From assembly GCF_004118675.1 (NCBI RefSeq), contig NZ_SDHZ01000005.1:62001-126000 (forward strand): a DNA stretch of 64,000 bases, in the 5' to 3' direction. Positions within the stretch are counted from its first letter, which is position 1, and the number at the start of each line of letters is the position of its first letter. Shown in pieces: positions 27,270 to 35,670 of the stretch. The position numbers and the translations under genes are program-made. The notes below the pieces were generated by a model. That model saw only the letters and a program-made list of their open reading frames with translations. It was not told where the DNA came from and ran no database searches. The DNA is from Filimonas effusa (GTDB taxonomy: Bacteria > Bacteroidota > Bacteroidia > Chitinophagales > Chitinophagaceae).

Positions 27270-27692
27270 ATGGAAACTCATAGTAAAACAGTTCACGCGT
27301 TTGACTACAGAACCAAAATAACTGAACTACAACAGGCTATGTTATATGTATATGACGAAGCCGATCACAGACTACCTGTAAGCTTACTTCATCATTTTGA
27401 AATTGATCCCGATGGAAACCTGGTGTTCTGCACCAATCGTTTACCTGTCACAGCTTCAGACACACAACAGTTTGCAGCTGAACTGCACTTTTATCAGAAA
27501 GGCATCCCTTACCACGTGCGCCTGTATGGCAGCATACTGGTACAGATGAACGGAACCGGTAACCTGGCCTATTTTAAAGTACACCACTCTGAAGTTCATG
27601 GAGAAGAAGAAAAGCAAAACAAATACGCTTTCCTGAAACGCTGGAGTATTTTCAAATACCTGTTGCCACAGCAACAACCGGTAGCCTTGTAA
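27270..27692 (+). CDS. Possible FMN-binding split-barrel protein (pyridoxamine phosphate oxidase-like)
   Basis: 140 residues from the ATG at 27270; an upstream ATG at 27207 adds an unlikely basic extension. Strand-rich segments such as HHFEIDPDGNLVFCTN, VRLYGSILVQMNGT and LAYFKVHHSEVH resemble the split beta-barrel of pyridoxamine phosphate oxidase-like proteins, whose role is often unknown. No signal or membrane segment is seen. It converges with the lipoprotein gene at 27700, 7 bp away. The family call is tentative. Confidence 0.6.
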   Translation: METHSKTVHAFDYRTKITELQQAMLYVYDEADHRLPVSLLHHFEIDPDGNLVFCTNRLPVTASDTQQFAAELHFYQKGIPYHVRLYGSILVQMNGTGNLAYFKVHHSEVHGEEEKQNKYAFLKRWSIFKYLLPQQQPVAL

Positions 27693-27699
27693 CCGGTAC

Positions 27700-29064
27700 T
27701 TACATTTTGCGATAATTATAAAACTGCATACCGCCATTACCCACTACATCGATGGTAGTAATGAGGTTCCCACCACTGGTGAGCTTCACCTGCTGCTGTC
27801 CCGTTTTTAAAGGGATCCGCAGGTAATAAATATTCGCGGGTAACGACTGCCAGTTACGGGTATCCGCCTTTTCAGTAAGAAAGTTTACGATCTCGAGCAC
27901 CGACCCTGCTGCGTCATTTTTATCTTTTACCTGCTTCTCTGCCAGCTTCTTTAAAAGAAGACGGCTCAATGCCAGCGACATCTCTTTCAGGGTACGCTCA
28001 CTTAATACATTCTTAGCCACATAATTGATGTCCTGGATCTTCTGGCCATTCAAAACATTCCCCTCCACACTTGTCTCAAACTGCGAATTTCCCAACGGAC
28101 GAATAACATACGATGGCAGCGCCAGGCGGAACAAACCAATATCCTTGACAGAAAGATTGGTAGCATCGATCCCTACCGAAAAGTCGACAGGAAGACGCAG
28201 GTTATTATTATCGGTAAAGAAAAAACCCGCCTCATTCTTTATAAGCGTAAAAAAGTAATTATCCTCCTTTTTATAAGGCGCTAAACCATTTTCCACGAAA
28301 ACGATCAGCTCACCGCCTGCAAGCGCTGGTTCGGGCTTATAACGCAGATTAAACTGCTTTTCATAGTAAGTCACCTGGTCGGTAAAACCCATCATGGCTG
28401 CTGTACGCAACAGATCAAATTCAAGCTGCTCAGGTATAGGCACTCCATAATACGAATGATCGGGCTGACGCAGGTACAGATCGGCAGCATTACGGTAAGA
28501 AATAAATGCGTTGTTGATATCCTTTTGCGACTCGTAAAGCAACCCCTGCATGATCAGGGAAAAAGCATCCTGGCTATAACGGCTGCTCTTGTCGTTGAAC
28601 TTATCCTTCTGGGCATTGTTGGTAAGCGTAATACGCCGCGCCTCAACAATAGCATCTTCCGGCTTATGCAGGTACAGGTAATTCAGCGCTTTGTAATAAT
28701 GCACCATAAACCGTTCAAAGTCTTCGCCCCGGTAAGTTTGCATCATGGGATTGGTGATAGTGCCAACAGCAATATCCCATGCGCTGCCGGGAGCTTCCAT
28801 GAACTGGTCTGCAAGATTGAAATAGTAATTACTGGTATCGTACTGGTGCAGCAGGTGCGCAACAGACCCTCTTTCAAGATAGAACAGCAACCTGTTACGC
28901 CTGGCCTGGATCAGCTTGTTACGTACCAGCACACGGTTCGCCTGCTGGTAATTATTAGCCCGCAATCCATCGTAATAAGATTGAACCCTTTCGTGGTAAG
29001 TGGCGCAGGAAAAAAAAACAGGCATCAATAGCCAAGCTATCCATGCCTGCCTGTTCTTAAACAT
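27700..29064 (-). CDS. COG3014-type lipoprotein of unknown function
   Basis: 454 residues with a lipoprotein signal (LLMPVFFSCATY). A helical repeat-like region follows (RVQSYYDGLRANNYQQANRV; RNRLLFYLERGSVAHLLHQYDTSNYYFNLAD; NYLYLHKPEDAIVEARRI), resembling TPR-type packing, then a beta-rich C-terminal half. The opening helices match the COG3014 pattern known next to lpoB in some proteobacteria. It is 18 bp downstream of the lpoB-like gene and probably co-transcribed. A role in peptidoglycan synthesis control is inferred only from this neighbour. Confidence 0.75.
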   Translation of the reverse strand: MFKNRQAWIAWLLMPVFFSCATYHERVQSYYDGLRANNYQQANRVLVRNKLIQARRNRLLFYLERGSVAHLLHQYDTSNYYFNLADQFMEAPGSAWDIAVGTITNPMMQTYRGEDFERFMVHYYKALNYLYLHKPEDAIVEARRITLTNNAQKDKFNDKSSRYSQDAFSLIMQGLLYESQKDINNAFISYRNAADLYLRQPDHSYYGVPIPEQLEFDLLRTAAMMGFTDQVTYYEKQFNLRYKPEPALAGGELIVFVENGLAPYKKEDNYFFTLIKNEAGFFFTDNNNLRLPVDFSVGIDATNLSVKDIGLFRLALPSYVIRPLGNSQFETSVEGNVLNGQKIQDINYVAKNVLSERTLKEMSLALSRLLLKKLAEKQVKDKNDAAGSVLEIVNFLTEKADTRNWQSLPANIYYLRIPLKTGQQQVKLTSGGNLITTIDVVGNGGMQFYNYRKM

Positions 29065-29082
29065 ATACCTGAAGGCTTTAAA

Positions 29083-29676
29083 TTAGTTTTTTACGTATTT
29101 GGCGATCTTCTTGTCGCCGATCCACACAACTTCATTGGTCTGAAGGTTGGTTAACTCCAGGCTTACCTGGTATTGCACCGTTTTCTTACGCTTATACGCG
29201 TCAACAATAGAGTTGATAGATCCCTGCAGGATATAATCGGCGCCTGATTCCAATCCAAACTTCTTCATCGTGGAAGCCGAAGCGTTGGTCTGCTGGTCGG
29301 CACGTTCCGCACGTAATTCTTCACGCTTTTTGCCGCTCTGCACCAGCGATACTTTGCCGGTGTTGATAAAAGAACGCTCCAGGTCTTTCATGAAAGTTTC
29401 CGCTTCTATATGCTCATGGCTTTTGTTCGTTACCATGCCAACAATAACAACGGGCTTTTTACCTGTTTTCCCCTGGTGCTCCGCCAGCCACGGACGCGTT
29501 GATATGTCTGCAATCATTTCATCGGCAACCATGCGGCTGTCGGTATTGTTCCAACTACCACTTACATCTACTGTTTCAGAAGGATCAAGCCTGGTCACCT
29601 TACGTGAGCAGGAAGAAAGGGCTGTGCTGCCAACAACCGCCATAAGGCAGGCAGCAACAACGAAACGTTTATTCAT
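29083..29676 (-). CDS. lpoB: LpoB-type lipoprotein (penicillin-binding protein activator)
   Basis: 197 residues. The lipobox TALSSC is at the end of the signal peptide (MNKRFVVAACLMAVVG). The LpoB-type domain covers VDVSGSWNNTDSRMVADEMIADI, KKPVVIVGMVTNKSHEHIEAETFMKDLERSFINTGKV and GADYILQGSINSIVD. In E. coli LpoB reaches from the outer membrane to activate PBP1B. Bacteroidota homologues have this fold, but whether they activate a PBP is not known. It sits between a Tyr/Asn/Gly-rich secreted protein gene and the COG3014-type gene. Confidence 0.85.
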   Translation of the reverse strand: MNKRFVVAACLMAVVGSTALSSCSRKVTRLDPSETVDVSGSWNNTDSRMVADEMIADISTRPWLAEHQGKTGKKPVVIVGMVTNKSHEHIEAETFMKDLERSFINTGKVSLVQSGKKREELRAERADQQTNASASTMKKFGLESGADYILQGSINSIVDAYKRKKTVQYQVSLELTNLQTNEVVWIGDKKIAKYVKN

Positions 29677-29725
29677 GTTATTTGTTTGGAGCTTTTTATT
29701 CAGTTAAACCATCGGCCAATAAATA

Positions 29726-30130
29726 CTACCAGTTGAACCACCAGTTACCGGTACGGAAACCTACACGCGGAAAGAAACCGGAACCATAATAGTTGTTAAA
29801 GAACGGGCTGTATCCACCGCCGTAGTTATAACCATTGTTATAATAACCGGGGGCATACCAGCTGTTCTCGGCCATCAGCCTGCGCACCTCGTACCGGTTG
29901 GCCCTGCGTTGCGCACGACGCTCCAGGCGCGCCTGGTAAAAATCATACGCCTTGTAAGTATCCTGTATGGTTGTATTGGAGCCGGCAAGCAGGGAATCTT
30001 TGATCCCCATATATTTCTGCTGGCTTTGCATATACTGCGGGTTTTGATCGGGCGCCAGCGCCGTATGAACCTGCGCCCGCACTGCGGTAACTGCAACAAC
30101 AGCCACCAAAAGTATCATTAACTGTTTCAT
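29726..30130 (-). CDS. Secreted protein with a Gly/Tyr/Asn-rich C-terminus
   Basis: 134 residues. A signal peptide (MKQLMILLVAVVAVTAVRAQ) leads into a short helical segment with many Arg and Gln, and then a low-complexity tail rich in Tyr, Asn and Gly ending in a GFRTGNWWFNW strand. The tail resembles flexible surface-exposed or amyloid-like segments. No family is recognised. It precedes the lpoB-like gene by 49 bp and may belong to that unit. Confidence 0.65.
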   Translation of the reverse strand: MKQLMILLVAVVAVTAVRAQVHTALAPDQNPQYMQSQQKYMGIKDSLLAGSNTTIQDTYKAYDFYQARLERRAQRRANRYEVRRLMAENSWYAPGYYNNGYNYGGGYSPFFNNYYGSGFFPRVGFRTGNWWFNW

Positions 30131-30284
30131 TGCTTATTTTTTAATTCTGAAAGAAGGTCTCCCACCCTTACAAATTACAAATAATACAGTACAAAATTAA
30201 GTCCTGTTCCTGCAATAGATTGTTAATGCCACGAAAATTAGGACAAGCGGTATTTAGAATGTAAGAAGCTGTCCTTCAGCAGGA

Positions 30285-30941
30285 TTACCAGGTAGCTAAA
30301 ACAGTAACACCACCCTTCACCACCTGGTTTAAAACAACATCAACCTTGGTGCCTACAGGCAATAATACATCTACACGGCTGCCAAACTTGATAAAGCCCA
30401 TTTCCTCACCCTGTTGAACAGGCTGACCAGGACTAAGGTAGTTGCAGATCCGCTTTGCAAGCGCTCCGGCAATCTGTTTAACCAGTATGGTTCCTTTGGC
30501 ATTCTCGAGTACAACACTATGCCTTTCGTTTTCAGTAGAAGATTTTGGATGCCATGCCACCAGGTACTTGCCGGGATGATACTGGCTGTATTTTACAGTT
30601 CCGGTAATGGCATTACGATTCACATGCACATTGGCAGGACTCATAAAAATGCTCACCTGAATGCGTTTATCTTTAAAGTACTCCACATCCGTGATCTCTT
30701 CTATCACCACCACCTTACCGTCGGCGGGACAAATGATCTTATTATCGTCAATGGTCAATCCCCGTTTAGGAATGCGGAAGAAAGAAACCAGGAAAAGAAA
30801 AACGAAAAGCGTTACAAAAAAGATGACAGCGGCCAGCCAGGGAATGATACCGCTTAAGAAAGTAAAGGATATCACGTTTATGACACCGAAGATGAGGGCG
30901 CCGATGCCTATAGATTTATATCCTTCTCTGTGAATGGTCAT
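30285..30941 (-). CDS. psd: Phosphatidylserine decarboxylase family protein
   Basis: 218 residues, the short Psd form. Two membrane helices (about 12-30 and 33-53) precede the catalytic domain with FFRIPKR, CPADGKVVVIEE, VSIFMSPANVHVNRN and the C-terminal self-cleavage site FIKFGSRVD (Gly187-Ser188), which yields the pyruvoyl cofactor. The usual LGST motif reads FGS here, as in other Bacteroidota members. It makes phosphatidylethanolamine from phosphatidylserine at the inner membrane. cdsA, which makes the CDP-diacylglycerol precursor, lies 37 bp upstream on the same strand, so the pair forms one pathway unit. Confidence 0.93.
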   Translation of the reverse strand: MTIHREGYKSIGIGALIFGVINVISFTFLSGIIPWLAAVIFFVTLFVFLFLVSFFRIPKRGLTIDDNKIICPADGKVVVIEEITDVEYFKDKRIQVSIFMSPANVHVNRNAITGTVKYSQYHPGKYLVAWHPKSSTENERHSVVLENAKGTILVKQIAGALAKRICNYLSPGQPVQQGEEMGFIKFGSRVDVLLPVGTKVDVVLNQVVKGGVTVLATW

Positions 30942-30978
30942 GATTAGAATTTAAGCGCCAAAGATATAGCAACCGCCG

Positions 30979-31854
30979 CTAGATAAAAAACCGGAGAAAC
31001 AGCCATGCAAAAGGAGTAGCAAGTAACAGGGAATCGAACCTGTCCAGGAAACCGCCGTGCCCGGGCATAATACTGCCGCTGTCTTTTACGCCGGCCATCC
31101 TTTTCAGTTTACTCTCCAGCAGGTCTCCAATAGTTCCAAATACGGCGCCTATAGTGGAGATGCCGATCAGGGCCCCTATATCTTTTAACCCGCATAAATA
31201 ATAGCCGCCTAAAGTAACAGCAACCACAGCCAGGATAGCGCCGCCTGCAGTGCCCTCCCAGGTTTTCTTGGGAGAAATAGGTGAAAAAGGAGTTTTCCCT
31301 ATAAAAGAACCTACGATATAAGCCATCGTATCATTGATCCAGATAGAGGCGATAAGTACAACAGGATAAACCCATCCCAGGTCAACAAATTCACCGGCGC
31401 CGGCATAAGTGAACTGACTGCGCAATTCCATCATCAGTCCCCAGCTCAAAGAAATATATACGAACCCCAGCAGCGAGTACCCCAGTTGTTTGAAATTGAA
31501 TTGCCTTGAAAACAGGATCTCGGAAACAGGCACAGCAATAAAACAACCCAGGAAGATCCACCAGCCCGTTTCATTCAAATGGAAGTCGCCTATATGATAA
31601 AGGCTACCCGTCATCCACATCATAAAACCCCAGCCGAGGATAATCACCCCATACTTATGCAGCACATTCAGCTGCTGGTATTCGGGATCTATTTCACCCA
31701 CCAGCTTCTGGTATTCCAGCCAGCAGCCGGCATGTATCACACTAAACAAAACGAAAAAGGTCCATTGATTTACCAACAGACCTGCCAGCATAACAGCAGC
31801 GAAGATCACTGCCGTTAATGCTCTTGTTTTAAAAACCTGGGAGTTGAAAGCCAT
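30979..31854 (-). CDS. cdsA: Phosphatidate cytidylyltransferase
   Basis: 291 residues with seven to eight hydrophobic helices. The C-terminal CDS signature is complete: SPKKTWEGTAGG (about 197-208) and KDSGSIMPGHGGFLDRFDSL (about 255-274), which hold the metal-binding and catalytic Asp residues. It makes CDP-diacylglycerol from phosphatidate and CTP at the inner membrane. It precedes psd in the same direction. Confidence 0.95.
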   Translation of the reverse strand: MAFNSQVFKTRALTAVIFAAVMLAGLLVNQWTFFVLFSVIHAGCWLEYQKLVGEIDPEYQQLNVLHKYGVIILGWGFMMWMTGSLYHIGDFHLNETGWWIFLGCFIAVPVSEILFSRQFNFKQLGYSLLGFVYISLSWGLMMELRSQFTYAGAGEFVDLGWVYPVVLIASIWINDTMAYIVGSFIGKTPFSPISPKKTWEGTAGGAILAVVAVTLGGYYLCGLKDIGALIGISTIGAVFGTIGDLLESKLKRMAGVKDSGSIMPGHGGFLDRFDSLLLATPFAWLFLRFFI

Positions 31855-31902
31855 GTAGCTTGTGCTGTTTTATACAACACGAAGTACGAATTTTTTACTG
31901 AA

Positions 31903-32409
31903 TTAAACAGTTATTTTGCCTTCAACCCCATTATTCATTTCCTTACCGGTGATAGCGCCGGCCAGGTAACTCAGCAAGGTAACAGCTTTGTTGTGCTTCG
32001 TATCCCAGTAATAGGCGTCTTCCGGGTGCACGCGTATCAATGTCAGCTCCGGATCTTCAGGCCCTTCATTAAACCAGGTTTTGGCAATGGGCGTCCATAG
32101 TTCCTTTGCTTTTTGCGTATCCTCAACAATTACCGCGCGTCCATAGATACTCAGGAATTCATAACTTCCCTTATTGGAAAAGAAAAGCTGCACACGGTCG
32201 TCAGCCGCGATATCTTCATTTTTATCACTGCCCTTGCGGCTCATAAACCAGAGATTACCGCTGTCATCCACTTCGCTGACACTCATCGGCCTCGACATAA
32301 GCGGCAATTCGGTTAACGCCGTAGTAAACAAACAAATATCTGCGGCCTTCGCCAGTTCCTTGATTTTATCGATAGCCTCTTGGTTCGAAAGATCTTTTAC
32401 GTCGCTCAT
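31903..32409 (-). CDS. General stress protein 26-like FMN-binding split-barrel protein
   Basis: 168 residues from the ATG at 32409 (MSDVKDLSNQEAIDKIKELAK); the frame extends upstream but the hairpin at 32459 lies there. The core PLMSRPMSVSEVDDSGNLWFMSRKGSDKNEDIAADDRVQLFF and the YLSIYGRAVIVED-like strand match the pyridoxamine phosphate oxidase-like stress protein family. Members bind flavin, and some reduce or sequester cofactors; the exact reaction is unknown. It is 48 bp upstream of cdsA on the same strand. Confidence 0.88.
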   Translation of the reverse strand: MSDVKDLSNQEAIDKIKELAKAADICLFTTALTELPLMSRPMSVSEVDDSGNLWFMSRKGSDKNEDIAADDRVQLFFSNKGSYEFLSIYGRAVIVEDTQKAKELWTPIAKTWFNEGPEDPELTLIRVHPEDAYYWDTKHNKAVTLLSYLAGAITGKEMNNGVEGKITV

Positions 32410-32458
32410 AGGTGAAAGATTAAAGATGAAAAAATACGATCCGTTGATTTCCATAAGA

Positions 32459-32486
32459 AAGGTGTACCCCTTATGGGACACACCTT
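32459..32486. other. Leader hairpin upstream of the stress protein gene
   Basis: AAGGTGT (32459-32465) pairs with ACACCTT (32480-32486), with an inner CCC/GGG pairing. It lies 50 bp before the start of the stress protein gene on the minus strand and may be part of its 5' UTR. Confidence 0.4.
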
Positions 32487-33043
32487 CTGTTTGAACGCTT
32501 ATTCCTTTTTATTTAACCCGCTTTCTTAGAGGCGGGGAATAAAACAATGCAAAACCCAGGAAATCACCGTTCATTTTCTAACTATAGAACATTAAAATAC
32601 CGTGCCATTCGTCATGCTACAGCCTTACCGCTGCACAGCCTGCATCAACCATGATAAAACCGGGCAAAAAATTCGCTAATTTGTTGCCGCAGCGCCTCAG
32701 ATCATAACTGTTTTTACCCCAGTCATCCCCCGTCAAATCATATTGTTGAACCGTAAAAGCAATAATAGCAATCACAACCCCGCTGCGATCATCCATCAAG
32801 CTGTAAATATTAGCGTAACGGAAAATTGATCACTATACCGCCGCACCAATCCGCGGCATCGTAAATATTAAATCATAAGAACAGCCATTAAACTATAACA
32901 GCAGCGGGGAGCAGTCCCTATACGGCCAATCCCATGAGAATTAAAACTATTCAGTATAAGACAGCCGGAGATTTAATCACTATAGATTCGCAAACACCTG
33001 CCGGAATCGTATCTTTAAACGATAGGAGCAATAGGAACAGCAG
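32487..33043. other. Intergenic region, no gene seen
   Basis: Moderate-AT DNA between two divergent genes. A short minus-strand frame at 32617-32799 has no protein-like pattern. Apart from the leader hairpin at its left edge and a few short A/T tracts, no repeat, RNA or promoter is clear enough to call. Confidence 0.4.
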
Positions 33044-33454
33044 ATGGCAACGATAAAATTACCCAAAAAGATAGCCGCCCGCCAGGAGGAGATCCTGGCC
33101 AACTTTCTGAAAGCGATAGACAATCACCTCGAGGATATCCTCTCCGGCAAAACAGCCGATATGTTCGAGATCAGGGATTTGGCAGCCGTATTACATATTC
33201 ATCCCACCCACCTGAGCAATACCATTAAACTCACCACCGGAAAAGCTCCCTGTTATTTCTTCGAGCACCGGATCCTGGAAATAGCAAAAGATCTGATAGT
33301 CAATACCAATGCCCCCATATCCGCTATTGCGGAGAAGCTCACGTACGACCCATCCAATTTCACCAAGTTCTTCAAGCATTTTGAAGGAATGACACCCAAA
33401 CAATACCGTGAAGCCGTTCGTGAGGCCTCAAAAAAGGAAGTAGTCACCATTTAA
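33044..33454 (+). CDS. AraC-type helix-turn-helix regulator (DNA-binding domain only)
   Basis: 136 residues. Two helix-turn-helix units are visible: FEIRDLAAVLHIHPTHLSNTIKLTTGKAP (about 40-68) and APISAIAEKLTYDPSNFTKFFKHFEGMTPKQYRE (about 91-124). The protein lacks a ligand-binding domain, so it may respond through abundance or a partner. The SDR gene starts 75 bp downstream behind a perfect palindrome, which makes the SDR a likely target. Confidence 0.88.
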   Translation: MATIKLPKKIAARQEEILANFLKAIDNHLEDILSGKTADMFEIRDLAAVLHIHPTHLSNTIKLTTGKAPCYFFEHRILEIAKDLIVNTNAPISAIAEKLTYDPSNFTKFFKHFEGMTPKQYREAVREASKKEVVTI

Positions 33455-33499
33455 TCTGAAACAGTCACCATAATCATGAACCTTTTCCTGCTCAACTTT

Positions 33500-33514
33500 G
33501 TGTTATTATAACAC
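33500..33514 (+). promoter_or_regulatory. Palindromic operator candidate before the SDR gene
   Basis: GTGTTA-TTA-TAACAC is a perfect 6-3-6 inverted repeat 14 bp before the SDR start. It is in the right place for repressor or activator control; the AraC-type neighbour is the obvious but unproven candidate. Confidence 0.5.
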
Positions 33515-33528
33515 TGTAAACACAATTT

Positions 33529-34284
33529 ATGAGCAAGATAGCATTAGTAACCGGCGGCAGCCGCGGACTGGGCAGGAACATGGCCATCAGCCTCGCCCAA
33601 AAAGGCCTTGATGTTATTATCACCTACAACAGCAAAAAAGACGAAGCCGAAGAAGTAGTACAGCAGATCGCGAACCAGGGACAACAAGGCGCAGCCTTAC
33701 AACTCAACGTCTCCGACAGCAGCAGTTTCGATGCATTCTGGCAGCAGGTTGCAGAGACCCTGAAATCAACCTTTAAAACAGAGAAACTGAGCTACCTGGT
33801 GAACAATGCAGGAACCGGTTATCACGCCCCTTTTGCCGACACCGCAGAAGAGCAGTTCGATTCGCTGGTGAACATCCATTTCAAAGGCGTGTTCTTCCTT
33901 ACACAAAAAGCATTACCTCATTTGGCCGACGGCGGCGGCATCATCAACATTTCATCCGGCCTGGCGCGTTTCAGTCAGCCTGGTTATGCTGCTTATGCTT
34001 CCATGAAAGGGGCGATAGAAACCCTCACCAGGTATCAGGCAAAAGAGCTCGGCTCACGTGGTATTAAAGTGAATGTAGTAGCCCCTGGCGCTATCGAAAC
34101 CGATTTTGGCGGCGGCGCAGTAAGAGACAACGCGCAGTTAAATGCCCTCCTCGCCTCGCAAACAGCCTTAGGCCGTGTTGGCCTGCCCGACGACATCGGA
34201 AGCGTAGTAGCCTTCCTCTGCACCGATGATGCGAAATGGATAACAGCCCAGCGCATAGAAGTCTCCGGCGGCATGTTTTTATGA
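33529..34284 (+). CDS. SDR family oxidoreductase
   Basis: 251 residues, classical SDR. The cofactor motif VTGGSRGLGRNMA is at the N-terminus; NNAGTG follows, then IINISSG and the active-site YAAYASMKG pair (Tyr then Lys four residues on). The C-terminus KWITAQRIEVSGG is typical of FabG-like members. It reduces or oxidises an alcohol/ketone with NAD(P); the substrate is not evident. It is the last gene before the tRNA. Confidence 0.92.
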   Translation: MSKIALVTGGSRGLGRNMAISLAQKGLDVIITYNSKKDEAEEVVQQIANQGQQGAALQLNVSDSSSFDAFWQQVAETLKSTFKTEKLSYLVNNAGTGYHAPFADTAEEQFDSLVNIHFKGVFFLTQKALPHLADGGGIINISSGLARFSQPGYAAYASMKGAIETLTRYQAKELGSRGIKVNVVAPGAIETDFGGGAVRDNAQLNALLASQTALGRVGLPDDIGSVVAFLCTDDAKWITAQRIEVSGGMFL

Positions 34285-34357
34285 TTTTTATCAGGGATGC
34301 CTCATGATTTTTTGACAAAAAAGCGGATCCTTCTAACTTTGACCTCCCCAATCCCCT

Positions 34358-34431
34358 CGGGATGTAGCGCAGCCCGGTAGCGCGCTTCGTTCGGGACGAA
34401 GAGGCCGCTGGTTCGAATCCAGTCATCCCGA
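34358..34431 (+). tRNA. tRNA-Pro (anticodon CGG)
   Basis: The acceptor stem CGGGATG (34358-34364) pairs with CATCCCG (34424-34430), followed by discriminator A. The D-arm TAGCGCAGCCCGGTAGCGC, anticodon stem CTTCG/CGAAG with loop TTCGGGA, and T-arm GCTGGTTCGAATCCAGT are all in place. The loop places CGG at positions 34-36, which reads the codon CCG. The CCA end is not encoded. Length 74 nt. Confidence 0.95.
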
Positions 34432-34440
34432 CTAAAATTT

Positions 34441-34476
34441 AAAGGGCCTTCAAGTCACTGGATTTGAAGGCTCTTT
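34441..34476 (+). terminator. Terminator hairpin after tRNA-Pro
   Basis: AAAGGGCCTTCAA (34441-34453) pairs with TTGAAGGCTCTTT (34464-34476) with one G-T pair. It begins ten bases after the tRNA end. Confidence 0.75.
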
Positions 34477-34689
34477 AAGTTCAAGGTATTCGAATCAAAT
34501 TTAACTCGAAAGTATTTAGGTCCTGTAAAATGAGTTTTTGGGGACGTATATAAGCGTTACCGATCCTTTTTTAGACGGGCTGTTCAAAACCAATTGATAA
34601 TCTAACATTCCATTAAGATAACTAGTTTCCTAAGATCAAACAGGAATAAGGTCGATAATCGTACAGAATATAACCAAGCTTGGTAGGCA

Positions 34690-35076
34690 TTACCACAATA
34701 ATTTCAACGATTTGTACTTATTGAAATTCTCATCTTTGCTAACTAAGACAAGTCGCTCGCTTTGGGCCTGCGAAATAATAATTCTGTCAAATGGATCGCG
34801 GTGATGAAGTTCGAGAGTTGCTAGTGTTGTTGTATGCTCAAATGTGATAGGCAATATTTCAAACCCGTTAATTATAACCTGCTCTCTTAAATCTGGATAA
34901 GTCATTTCAAGATGCAGTTTCCCCAAATTTAGCTTTATAGCTATTTCCCAAAAGGAAGCGATACTAATATATTTAATTGCTTCCGGATCTGTGATAACTG
35001 TTTTTGCTTTGTTGGAAAGCTGTTCGTCACCATTAATGAACTAAAGGAAACTATGAGTATCTAACAAATACTCCAT
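34690..35076 (-). pseudogene. VapC-type PIN-domain toxin with an early nonsense codon
   Basis: Reading from the ATG at 35076 gives 128 residues: MEYLLDTHSFL, then a TAG at codon 12 (35043-35041), then FINGD and an uninterrupted frame to the stop at 34690. TGG (Trp) at that codon would restore the usual D-T-H-x-x-L-W pattern of this group. The four PIN acidic residues (Asp6, the Glu of SFWEIA, the Asp of HRDPFDRI and the Asp of SKDENF) are all still present. The ATG overlaps the antitoxin stop by one base, the normal toxin-antitoxin arrangement. A point change has disabled an RNase that would cut RNA. Confidence 0.88.
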
Positions 35077-35279
35077 TACATATACTCTTTAAAATCATCA
35101 ATTGGTGCATCAAAATCCGAAGACATTTTGATCTTTCCTTTTGCACTACCAAACTGCGGAACAATCTTCTTCTTTTTGGAGGAAGACCTTTGCATAAGGA
35201 AATCAATAAAGTCAGAGACCTCCTGCTTTAAGTTCGCCGGCAATGTTTCCAGTTTGGTGTATATATTTAAACTGTTCAT
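35076..35279 (-). CDS. DUF2281-type antitoxin (VapB-like)
   Basis: 67 residues. The N-terminal helix pair NSLNIYTKLETLPANLKQEVSDFIDFLMQR is the DUF2281 pattern; a Lys-rich linker and QFGSAKGKIKMSSDFDAPIDDFKEYM tail follow, and in this group that tail wraps the toxin. Its stop overlaps the toxin start by one base. With the toxin broken, the antitoxin has no obvious target and may be on its way to loss, though it could still bind DNA or another toxin. Confidence 0.85.
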   Translation of the reverse strand: MNSLNIYTKLETLPANLKQEVSDFIDFLMQRSSSKKKKIVPQFGSAKGKIKMSSDFDAPIDDFKEYM

Positions 35280-35297
35280 AATCGGTTATTCATAAAC

Positions 35298-35667
35298 CTA
35301 AATTACAAAAAATGGGCGATTTTCTAAAATTGGTCCAGATACCCGAAATTTTTCTCCATAAAATTGAATCGTTAGAGATATAAATTTCGAGACAATGTCC
35401 TTTTTGAAGGAATAACCCAGAGCAGTATATAAAGCTGTACAACACATATAAAGGGAATCGATATAATACATCCCTCTCCTTGACATCGCTTTCCTTGAAC
35501 TAAATCCGCCCAAAGAAGCCCGGGTGATGGGGTGAGAGAAGGATGAAGCGTCAAATCACGAAATTGTATCCACAAAGTTGGTTCCTGAAACAATATTGTT
35601 CCGGAAGGCTTGTACACTCACCGGCAGTAATGATTCCTAAACCTGTTATCACGACTCTATTCAGCAT
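35298..35667 (-). pseudogene. Decayed beta-ketoacyl-ACP synthase (FabF-like)
   Basis: The ATG at 35667 opens with MLNRVVITGLGIITAG, the classic FabF/KAS-II start. The frame then shifts by one: FRNNIVSGTNFVDTIS, a TGA stop, FDASSF, then GGFSSRKAMSRRGMYYIDSLYMCC and TALGYSFKKD to the stop at 35298. These are the first 120 or so residues of a ketosynthase with one frameshift, one nonsense codon and an internal deletion; the catalytic Cys-His-His part is gone. It began three bases after the SDR stop, so it was the second gene of that operon. Confidence 0.75.
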
Positions 35668-35670
35668 ATT

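Noticed and set aside
32617-32799. A 60-residue minus-strand frame in the gap before the AraC-type gene
   Set aside because: There is no recognisable motif, no promoter or partner, and the length is within chance expectation.
34405-34431. Attachment-site repeat of the tRNA-Pro 3' end
   Set aside because: I looked for a second copy of the T-arm and acceptor sequence further right in the window and did not see one, so no att site is claimed.
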